The notes beneath the pieces are model-generated. The model was given only the letters and a program-made list of their open reading frames with translations. It searched no databases and was not told where the DNA came from. 64,000 nucleotides of DNA from Cranoglanis bouderius (Eukaryota > Chordata > Actinopteri > Siluriformes > Cranoglanididae), in contig CM042568.1 of assembly GCA_023630585.1 (NCBI GenBank), forward strand, positions 3,699,016 through 3,763,015, written 5' to 3'. Each line of letters starts with the position of its first letter. The first letter of the stretch is position 1. Below are positions 56,240 to 64,000 of this stretch, one piece after another. A program made the position numbers and the translations under genes.

Positions 56240-58693
56240 ATGCCAGAGTTTGAAAATAAAAAGGTGACTAAAGGGTTCCTGCAAAACATTCGAGACAGAA
56301 TTCGAGTGTGGAAGCTGACGAACTCCAGGAAGAAATGTAAAGTGCAGAGTGTGCAGGTGAGCACAGAGGACGATGTAGCAAGAGAGAGGGAGGAATGTAA
56401 GAAAGTGAGACACACCGGAGAGCCAAAGAGAGTGGAAGTCAGGTGTGAGTCGATGGTGAAGGCAGGGCAGTCGGATTCAGAGGGAGAGCAGCAGCAGGTC
56501 GAGTCGTCGAACGAGGGGAAGAAATGCACTGAACCGGAGAGAGAAAAAACAGAGGTGGAGGCCTGCTGCACCATTCAGAAGCTGCTGGAGAAAGAGAGCA
56601 TGATGGCCAAAAAGATAAGAGAGCTTGAGAAGGACAGAGAGAGACTCGAGTTCAGATGGAAGAATGAACAGAGAGCTGTAACAGATGTTAAGAAGGAACA
56701 GGAGGAGAAAGATAGAGCTCATCTGACGGTCTTGGAGGATTTAATGAGAAGGGTTATGCATCTGGAACAAGCTCAGGGCCAGAGAAATGAGGAGAGAAAC
56801 ACAAAAGATAGAAAGAAATCAGACAACACGGACAAGTTGGTGGTGAAGGTGGGGCATGTGGAAGCCGTGTTGAATGTAGACAGAGAGCAGCAGGATAGAG
56901 AGAAGGCCGAGCTGGAGAATTTGAGGAAGAAATGTGCAGAATTTGAGAGAGAAAAACGAGAGATGGAGACCTTCTGGGGAGAGCAGTACAGGACATGGTT
57001 TCACCAGCTGCAAGAGAAAGACAAAGCAATTGAAAGAATGCAAGAGGAAAAGAAAGAGATGGCCAAGAAGATACAAGAGCTTGAGGACAAAAATGAGAGA
57101 CAAGAAGATCTCAGGCAGATGGAGCTGAAGAATCTGCAAGAAGAAATGGAGAAAGATAGAAGATGGAGAGTGTCGAGAACAATGGAGCTGACAGCGGCAC
57201 CTCCAGTCAAGGGGAAGATGGAGGACAGGGATTCTGAATTCAATATATTGTTAGCCACTGATTCGTACAAGGTCACGCACTTTAAACAGTACCCACCGAA
57301 CACTAGTAAAATGTACTCCTACTTTGAATGCCGTGAGAAGAAGACGGATCCTACCAAGACCCAGAAGGTTAAATATGACAAAACAGTCTTCTATGGCTTG
57401 CAGTACATTCTTCACAAATATTTTAAAGGGAAGGTCGTCACCACTGAGAAGATTCAGGAGGCAAGGGAGGTGTATCGAGAACACTTTCAAGATGATATGT
57501 TCAATGAGAAAGGCTGGAACTACATACTTGAGAAGTATGATGGCCATCTGCCCATTGAGATCAAGGCTGTGCCTGAGGGAAGTGTGATTCCGCGTGGAAA
57601 TGTCCTCTTCACCGTGGAGAGCACAGATTCTGAATGCTACTGGCTCACCAATTGGGTAGAGACTATCCTGGTTCAGAGCTGGTATCCCATCACGGTTGCA
57701 ACTAACTCCCGTGAGCAGAAGAAGATCCTGGCCAAGTATCTCATGGAAACATCAGGAACTTTGGAGGGACTGGAGTACAAGCTGCATGACTTTGGCTACA
57801 GAGGCGTTTCATCACAAGAGTCTGCAGGTATTGGCGCCTCGGCACACTTGATAAACTTCAAAGGAACAGACACGGTGGCTGGGATTGGAGTTGTTAAAAA
57901 GTACTATGGCACCAAAGACCCAGTGCTTGGATTTTCCATAGCAGCTGCAGAACACAGCACAATCACAACGTGGGGTAAAGACCATGAGAAAGATGCCTTT
58001 GAGCACATTGTGAAGCAGTTCCCCTCAGTGCCCGTGTCCATAGTCAGCGACAGCTATGACATCTACAATGCCTGCGAGAAGGTCTGGGGTGAGGACCTGA
58101 GGGAGCTGGTGGAGCAACGGAGTGCAGATGCGCCTCTTGTAGTGCGTCCAGACTCAGGGAATCCGCTAGACACTGTACTGAAGGTCTTGGATATTTTAGG
58201 CAAGAAATTTCCTCCTGTCGAGAACTCTAAGGGCTACAAGGTGCTTCCTCCCTACATTCGGGTTATTCAGGGTGATGGTGTGGACATCAATTCTCTGCAG
58301 GAGATAGTTGAGGGGATGAAGGAGCACAGGTGGAGCATCGAAAACATCACGTTTGGATCAGGAGGCGCGCTTCTGCAGAAATTCACGCGAGAACTTCTTA
58401 GCTGCACCTTCAAGTGCAGCTACGTGGTGACAAATGGATTGGGAGTAAATGTCTTCAAAGAACCTGTAGCAGATCCTACTAAGAAGTCAAAGAAGGGTCG
58501 TCTGTCTCTGCATATGACACAGGGCGGAAATTATATGACCCTAGATGAGGGGAAGGGTGAGCTGAAGGGGTATGGAGAGGATCTGCTGCACACAGTCTTC
58601 CATAACGGGAAGATAGTAAAGACATACACCTTTGACGAGGTCAGAGAAAATGCCAGGCTCAAGCAGAGTGAAGTCGAGGAGCTGCTTCACTGA
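56240..58693 (+). CDS. Intronless coiled-coil/NAMPT chimera (nicotinamide phosphoribosyltransferase-like)
   Basis: A single open frame of 817 codons. Residues 1-326 are highly charged, with a long coiled coil (about 95-310) that contains a repeated module (KKC at 94-96 and 230-232, each followed by an AKKI(R/Q)ELE segment near 123 and 275). Residues 333-817 are full-length NAMPT, near-collinear with human NAMPT at an offset of +325: ATDSYKVTHFKQYPPNTSK, FGYRGVSSQESAGIG (Phe193/Arg196), KGTDTVAG (Asp219), AAEHSTITTW (catalytic His247 = His572), VRPDSGNP (Arg311/Asp313), IQGDGVDIN, FGSGGALLQK (third Gly is Ala) and KFTREL (Arg392). The product would make NMN from nicotinamide and PRPP in NAD salvage. 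Vertebrate NAMPT has many introns, so this is most likely a retrocopy; MEDRDSEFN at Met327 may be the ancestral start. The N-terminal source is not recognised. A TATA box lies upstream and AATAAA words downstream. No stop or frameshift interrupts it, which argues for function. Confidence 0.88.
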   Translation: MPEFENKKVTKGFLQNIRDRIRVWKLTNSRKKCKVQSVQVSTEDDVAREREECKKVRHTGEPKRVEVRCESMVKAGQSDSEGEQQQVESSNEGKKCTEPEREKTEVEACCTIQKLLEKESMMAKKIRELEKDRERLEFRWKNEQRAVTDVKKEQEEKDRAHLTVLEDLMRRVMHLEQAQGQRNEERNTKDRKKSDNTDKLVVKVGHVEAVLNVDREQQDREKAELENLRKKCAEFEREKREMETFWGEQYRTWFHQLQEKDKAIERMQEEKKEMAKKIQELEDKNERQEDLRQMELKNLQEEMEKDRRWRVSRTMELTAAPPVKGKMEDRDSEFNILLATDSYKVTHFKQYPPNTSKMYSYFECREKKTDPTKTQKVKYDKTVFYGLQYILHKYFKGKVVTTEKIQEAREVYREHFQDDMFNEKGWNYILEKYDGHLPIEIKAVPEGSVIPRGNVLFTVESTDSECYWLTNWVETILVQSWYPITVATNSREQKKILAKYLMETSGTLEGLEYKLHDFGYRGVSSQESAGIGASAHLINFKGTDTVAGIGVVKKYYGTKDPVLGFSIAAAEHSTITTWGKDHEKDAFEHIVKQFPSVPVSIVSDSYDIYNACEKVWGEDLRELVEQRSADAPLVVRPDSGNPLDTVLKVLDILGKKFPPVENSKGYKVLPPYIRVIQGDGVDINSLQEIVEGMKEHRWSIENITFGSGGALLQKFTRELLSCTFKCSYVVTNGLGVNVFKEPVADPTKKSKKGRLSLHMTQGGNYMTLDEGKGELKGYGEDLLHTVFHNGKIVKTYTFDEVRENARLKQSEVEELLH

Positions 58694-58757
58694 GAGGTCA
58701 AAGCTTCTTTCCTCCTCTCCCAAACAGACACTCCTTCTACTCCTTCTAACACTGGGT

Positions 58758-58785
58758 AAAAAATAAATAAATAAAAAAATAAAAG
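58758..58785 (+). terminator. Poly(A) signals or retrocopy tail after the NAMPT chimera
   Basis: AAAAAATAAATAAATAAAAAAATAAAAG begins about 65 bases after the stop codon. It offers AATAAA hexamers and could also be the decayed poly(A) tail of the retrocopied mRNA. Confidence 0.5.
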
Positions 58786-58958
58786 ACAAGATTGAAATTG
58801 TCAGTTTCTCGACTCCACTCATGAGGAGCTGTATAAAAAATTTGTATTGAATGCACACAATCATGCAATACCAACAATATCTCAGAAAAGTGTATTGTGT
58901 AATCATTTATCACGATATCGTTAATATATCGATATATCGCCCAGTCCTAATACACACA

Positions 58959-58962
<4 letters not shown>

Positions 58963-58991
<29 letters not shown>
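58963..58991. repeat. Dinucleotide microsatellite (AC)n
   Basis: About 14 units. Confidence 0.95.
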
Positions 58992-58992
<1 letters not shown>

Positions 58993-58996
<4 letters not shown>

Positions 58997-59298
58997 CCAC
59001 TTTAATAGAAACACCTGTACATTTATGTAGTTATCTAATCAGCCAATCATGTGGCATCAGCACAGAATGAAGAAAAAGTGTGATCTCTGTGACTTTAACC
59101 ATGGCATGGTTGTTGGTACCAGATGGGCTGGTCTGAGTATTTCAGAAACTGCTGATCTCCTGGGATTTTCACACACGTCTGATGTGAACATTATCTGACC
59201 TGTATCTGCATGATTTCATGCACTGTGCTGCTGCCACATGATTGGCTGATTAGATAACTGCACGAATGTAAAGGTGTTCCTAATAAAGTGGACGGTGA
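58993..59298. mobile_element. Tc1-type MITE (CTGTCCACTTTAATAG ends)
   Basis: The ends CTGTCCACTTTAATAGAAACACC and GGTGTTCCTAATAAAGTGGACGG are inverted copies, and the inner arms (TTATCTAATCAGCCAATCATGTGGC and its complement) extend the pairing. It retains CAGTTTCTGAAATACTC-type transposon text (reverse) and CTGATCTCCTGGGATTTTCAC from a Tc1 transposase N-terminal region. Confidence 0.8.
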
Positions 59299-59311
59299 GT
59301 GTGTATCTTGC

Positions 59312-59755
59312 ATTTACTATAGGCTTAAGACAGCCGAGTCTTTTCTGGGGTTGGTGCCTGACTTTTATGATCTGTGTGATGAAAGATCTACTTACTAGAT
59401 GACAGTTAACGGTTAAATGACGAGATGCTAAAGTTCAGGGACATCGATATCACTAGTTAGTTATCGAGCAATGCGTTTCATTTCAATTGAAACTAAATTT
59501 TTCCTAACTAATGTGAACAAGTAAACACAATTATAGAAAAATAACATTTTTGAGTTGAAATGAAATGCGTGGCCTACTTTGTTGAGTTTATTGACCGGTT
59601 CTGTCTAACCTACTCGGGTTTGAGCTGCTCAGCTAGCTAACTGGCTAACGATAATAAGACTTGCTAAGTTTTCCCTTGCCTTGGTATTAAAGTGCATACA
59701 TCTAACGCTGCATTAAATGTGACCGTGTAACGCAATAAATACCACTATAAACTAA
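59312..59755. repeat. Direct duplication, copy 1 (about 440 bp)
   Basis: It shares long identical blocks with 61077-61515 (TTTTCTGGGGTTGGTGCCTG, GATGAAAGATCTACTTACTAG, GGACATCGATATCACTAG, GCTCAGCTAGCTAACTGGC). Copy 1 has a 23-bp or so segment near 59650-59673 that copy 2 lacks. Confidence 0.92.
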
Positions 59756-59780
59756 TCATTTATTCTTACAGTGTAACTGT

Positions 59781-59909
59781 AAAATGGCGGAGCAGGTAAA
59801 TCCACCGGGAACCAGTAAAGTGAAGTGGAGAAAATGGCCGCTTTGGTCGCTTCGCGGCGGTTTTGGGTTCGCGCATGCGCAGTGTGAACCTCCAGCGCCA
59901 GAGGCCTGA
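59781..59909 (+). promoter_or_regulatory. NRF-1/YY1 promoter-like island with a 41-codon frame
   Basis: AAAATGGCGG (59781-59790) and GAAAATGGCCGC (59830-59841) are YY1-type motifs, and GCGCATGCGC (59871-59880) is an NRF-1 site. Together they are typical of housekeeping promoters. The first ATG (59784) opens a 41-codon frame to TGA at 59907, and GCAG|GTAAAT at 59795 could be a splice donor after four codons. No further exon was identified, so the gene served is unknown; it could be a relic. Confidence 0.45.
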
Positions 59910-60039
59910 ACCAAAAACATTTAAATGAAACAAACATGCGAGATTTAATCATGTTCAAGTGACAAAAGGTCAAAGTCTTTTTATTTCAGTGCAAGGTTAA
60001 CTTATTTTTAAGGTTAAGGTTATTTTATTTATTTTTTTT

Positions 60040-61075
60040 TACATTTATTCATTTAGCAGATGCTTTTATCCAAAGCAACTTACAAATGAGGAAATACAAG
60101 CAAAGCTATCAAGCGGAGAACAATACAAATAGTGCTGCCATACAAGTTTTTTAATTGAATCCTAGAGAACTAAAGTGTACAGAGTAGAGGTGTAAGAGCC
60201 AGTGTAAGTGCAGAATTTATTTATTTTTAATAATTTTTTTTGGTTGGGGACAAGTTAGGGGTTAGTTAAGTGATGACGGAGGAGGTGGGTCTTTAGCCAG
60301 TTTTTGAAGATAGTGGCTGCGTCCGAAATCGCGTACTACCCTACCACACAGTAGGCGAAAAGCAGTATGCCAGAGGGGTAGTATGTCAGAATTTTCAGTA
60401 GGCAAGAAACAGTAGGCGAGCAATACCCGGATGGCGTACTTCTTCCGGCGAGATTTGCCGTGCAGATAATGCAGTGGGACTGGTGCGGATGAGCTCAGGA
60501 AAATAAAAAATGGCGGAAGTCAGCTCTTTTTAAGTATTAAACCTTGGTTAAACAGGACTTGTTTAACAGTACCCAAATAAATTGTTAACTTGTTGAAGGT
60601 TTAAGCAAGAAAACAGCTGCCACAGTGTTTGAAACTTTTTTTGTGATCTCCATCATGCCTTAGCTGGCCAAGCTAATGGCGATGAATTTACCTCAGCCTG
60701 TTAACAAGGCCCATATTAAATTGCTAATTCAGTTTCAAATTGCAAAATGCACTTTCCTGATGTGCATTTTGCCGGTTGCTTTAATCTGGTGGTCCTTTAA
60801 GATTTTTGTGTTTATGATGGCATCGAAGGTCACATGACAATGCCAACATGGTGGATGTAGTATGTCCGGGATTGTAGACATACCACATAAACATACTGAT
60901 TAGTATGGTCTGTTTCAACGGCCGTGCAGTAGGTACTGCATCGAATGCAATGCAATATGTACTGTCACAGTACGTGATTTCGGATGCAGTCAGTGGCAGA
61001 TTGTGCTGTCTGGATTGAGGTTCATTTCACCACAGAGGAACAGTCAGTTTGAAGGTTCTGGAAAGGGACCTCATG
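60040..61075. repeat. Teleost repeat split by a MITE
   Basis: The left part (60040-60314: ACATTTATTCATTTAGCAGATGC, GGAGGAGGTGGGTCTTTAGCC) continues after the MITE (60992-61075: GAGGTTCATTTCACCACAGAGG, GTTCTGGAAAGGGACC). Confidence 0.6.
60315..60991. mobile_element. Non-autonomous DNA transposon, 677 bp
   Basis: The ends GGCTGCGTCCGAAATCGCGTACT and its near complement (AGTACGTGATTTCGGATGCAGTC) are inverted. Internal GTAGTATGTC-type motifs also recur in inverted form. No transposase. The superfamily is not assigned because the target duplication is unclear. Confidence 0.75.
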
Positions 61076-61076
61076 C

Positions 61077-61515
61077 CTATACTATAGGCGTAAGACAGCT
61101 GAGTCTTTTCTGGGGTTGGTGCCTGACTTTTATGATCTGTGTGATGAAAGATCTACTTACTAGATGACAGTTAACGGTTAAATGACGAGATGCTAAAGTT
61201 CCGGGACATCGATATCACTAGTTAGTTATCGAGCAATGAGTTTCATTTCAACTGAAACAAAATTTCTTCTACCTAATGTGAACAAGTCAAGGCAGTTATA
61301 GAAAAATAACATTTTAAAGTTTATCGGAAATGAAATGCGTGGCCTACTTTGTTGAGTTTATTGACTAACTGGTTTTGTCTAACTTACTTGGGTTTGAGCT
61401 GCTCAGCTAGCTAACTGGCTAACGATCCCTTGCCTTGGTATCAAAGTACATACATCTAACGCTGCATTAAACGCGACTGTGTAAAGCAATAAATACCACT
61501 ATAAACATTCATTTA
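61077..61515. repeat. Direct duplication, copy 2
   Basis: Same orientation as copy 1, offset about 1.76 kb. Differences are scattered substitutions and a few short indels. Confidence 0.92.
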
Positions 61516-62030
61516 GTCTATAGCAGCCATTTTTAAAAACACAAATAAAATATATTGAGTTTATTACAGTATATTACACTCCATTTTTGGAATAGTATGT
61601 TTAAAAGACAGTAGATGGAGCTGTTAGACAGGAAGTGTATCTGAGGGGAAACTTAGTCTGAAAAGCTGCAGCATGGCTCCAAATTCACTTTCCTACTGTT
61701 CAAAACATAATGAGCTTCATCATGATCTAATCACATTTAATCAGGTGTGTTAGAGAAAATATTAGTCTGTGCAGGTTCAGGGCCTTTCAGATAAATTTGC
61801 TTAGACGTGTTACCTTATAAGTTTCCCAGTGGACTTGATGGAATGTGACTTGAAGTAGGTGTAACAGAGAGATTAATACAGCAGTGTGAGCATGACTTAC
61901 ATATTATTAAGCCAAACTTGGGCTAAAATCTAAAAAAGAAACACATTTATTAAAAGTAATACAGTTAAATCTGTAGTCATAATATGTTTGATATGTAGGA
62001 ATGTGCAGGTATTTTTCAAACTGATTTCTA
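61516..62030. other. Intergenic, no feature seen
   Basis: AT-rich sequence without coding frame. Confidence 0.4.
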
Positions 62031-62642
62031 ACCATCCATCCACTATGCATCCATCCATCTATTCATCTGTCCATCTATTTATCCATTCCTCAATCCCATC
62101 CATCCATCACTCACCCATTCATCCATCCATCCACTCATCTATTCATCTGTCATCTATTTATCCTTTCCTCAATTCATCCACCCAACATTCATCAATCCAT
62201 CATCATTCTTTCATTTATCCATCCATCCATCACTCACTCACCCATCCATCCATTATTCATTCACCCATCCATTCTCCTGTCCATCTTCTTATCCATTCTT
62301 GAGTTCATCCATCCATCCATCCATTTATCTGCCCCTCTATTTATCCATTCCACAATCCATCCATCCATCCCGCCCTCCCTCCCTCCCTCCATCCATCCAT
62401 CAGCATTCATTCATTCATCCATCCATTTATCTGTCCATCTGTCTGTCCATCCATCTATTCCATCTTTCTATCCATTTATCCACTCATCAACCTGTCCAGC
62501 CATCTATTCTTCATCAACCCATCCAACCATCCATCCATCCATTATTCATTCACCCATCCATTCTCCTGTTTATCCATCCATCCACTCATCTGTCCACTCT
62601 TCCATCCATTATTCATCCGTCAATCCACTCATCCATCTATCT
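62031..62642. repeat. CATC-rich tetranucleotide tract, about 600 bp
   Basis: Imperfect CCAT/ATCC units with interspersed ATTC. The frames at 61988-62302 and 62299-62766 (His/Ser/Pro/Ile repeats) come from it and are not genes. Confidence 0.95.
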
Positions 62643-62815
62643 GGTTAACATTTTAACATCACTTGTTAAAGAGTTTCTGCAGCAGTGTAGACCTTCTACA
62701 GTATATGAACTTCATCTCTTGTTCCTGTTATGCATTCCTGTCCACTTGCCACTTGCTAAGTGCTAAACCAAATTTTACCCCCATTTTTCAGCAAGTCTGG
62801 TCCTGTTCTTCTGAA

Positions 62816-62817
<2 letters not shown>

Positions 62818-62854
<37 letters not shown>
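62818..62854. repeat. Dinucleotide microsatellite (TG)n
   Basis: About 18 units. Confidence 0.95.
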
Positions 62855-62856
<2 letters not shown>

Positions 62857-64000
62857 GGATCTGAACCCTGAGACTAAAACATGGTGTTATTAGTATGTAT
62901 TTCCATATCCCAGACTGGCTCAAATGATCACAATCCTGAAACACGGTCTTTTCTTACTATCTACTGTTTTTCCCCCCTTTACTGATTTACAACTGATTTA
63001 ATCAATGCATTTTATTTTACACTCTCTGATCCTGACACAACCTGTTAAAGCAACAAGCATACCCTCAGGCAGTGTTGAAATCCAGCCAGCAGAAACGCTT
63101 CTAAGTCACCATACCCAGACTACAACATCTTATGCCTGAGGTCATATGTACTGTAAACTGCTGCTCCTATACAAGTAATGAACCTCAATGTTTTTTAAAA
63201 TTTTTTTATCATGAATAAATCTTAATACGCTTAGCTTGCGTTTCAAAAAGGATACACTTCTTCTGTTGTTATTTTGCTGGAATTTGACGTAGAGGATGTG
63301 CCTGGGCAGGTTCTTCAGTGGCCTGATTGTAGAACATGTTCCAGCAGATCTGCTCAAGTTATGCACTCTATGGGGGGCTTGGAGGAATGTGCGTGAACAG
63401 GATGAAGTGAAGAATAAGTCATGGAAGTGAAGTGAAGTGAGTTTTAAATTTCCCCATTTAAAAACCTTTTTAAAATAAGCGCTGCATGTTTTCTGAATTC
63501 ATCACCCTCCCATTCAGAACTACTTTATTTTATTTTATTTTTTTTCTATTGATTCAATCCTTTGGATTAGGGCCTTGTTATAGGATACATACACATTACA
63601 TTCTTGAAAATGTAAATGAATTGCAATTAGAGGTACATTTTGCTTTTTTTGTTCTTTTTGTTTTTGTTAAATCCAGAAACGCGGGGGGATACAAATTTTT
63701 CCACTGTATCAAATAGTAATTTTAACAGACATGAAAGGAAGTGTCCAGATTACAACCTCAATTCAAAAGGCTTGAATAAACAGTGGTGTTATGTCATAAA
63801 CTATATCAGCCAATCATGCTTGATATGCAAATGAATTCTTAATATATAATACTAGCTAGAGGAAAGCACATGATGATTTTCTGCCATTTTCTTTGGCTGA
63901 CTTTTTCATAATTCACTTTTAATGTTTAAAACTTCTTCCAGTGGAAGAACTGTGACGCTGCTCATGATTATTCAAAACACTAACTGTATCCATGTGGTGT
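62855..64000. other. Intergenic, no gene seen
   Basis: AT-rich sequence with only short frames lacking known domains. Confidence 0.45.

Noticed and set aside
56221..57303. Minus-strand Leu/Ser-rich frames opposite the NAMPT chimera
   Set aside because: Antisense of a Glu/Lys-rich coiled coil gives open Leu/Phe-rich frames; not genes.
56240..58693. Bacterial contamination or gene transfer as the source of the intronless NAMPT
   Set aside because: The residues follow vertebrate NAMPT nearly throughout, and fish repeats surround it.
61988..62766. Ser/Ile/His/Pro-rich proteins
   Set aside because: Translation of the CATC tetranucleotide tract.

Overview
This is vertebrate nuclear DNA from a teleost fish. 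The genes have introns with GT/AG junctions and fish-length proteins. The spaces between them are full of Tc1/mariner elements, hAT-like MITEs, SINEs, non-LTR fragments and long microsatellites. The repeat families look like those of ostariophysan fish, perhaps a catfish; that placement comes from memory of repeat families and is tentative.

Five protein-coding loci can be supported. From left to right: (1) the first three coding exons of fggy (carbohydrate kinase, minus strand, 2574-4376), continuing off the left edge; (2) an intronless jun-family gene (10297-11133, plus) whose promoter carries a TGACATCA element followed by a MEF2-like A/T box, the layout known from mammalian JUN; (3) complete tada1 (SAGA subunit, minus, eight coding exons, 13791-22092, 335 aa); (4) complete angptl1-like (plus, four coding exons, 35514-40040, 480 aa); (5) an intronless 817-codon reading frame (56240-58693, plus) in which a charged coiled-coil N-terminus of about 325 residues is fused in frame to an apparently intact nicotinamide phosphoribosyltransferase (NAMPT). 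A TATA box lies just upstream.

Layout: 1-7 kb fggy with LINE and Tc1 insertions; 8.2-9.0 kb a CACGTG-rich tandem repeat; 9.9-12 kb jun; 13.3-22.1 kb tada1 with MITE-filled introns, convergent with jun; 22-26.5 kb intergenic microsatellites and a 30-bp minisatellite; 27-35 kb intergenic, repeats plus a Tc1 element; 35.5-40 kb angptl1; 40-56 kb a graveyard of LINE, SINE and Tc1 copies, several nested; 56-59 kb the NAMPT chimera; 59-62 kb a 440-bp direct duplication around a short NRF-1/YY1 promoter-like island; 62-64 kb a CATC-rich tetranucleotide tract and unremarkable sequence.

The genes do not form one pathway. The jun-fggy neighbourhood matches the human chromosome 1p32 arrangement. The strongest candidate for something undescribed is the NAMPT chimera: it looks like a retrocopy of an NAD-salvage enzyme that gained a promoter and a coiled-coil extension and has stayed open. 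Exon boundaries were placed by reading splice sites and comparing with recalled human proteins; no alignment was run.
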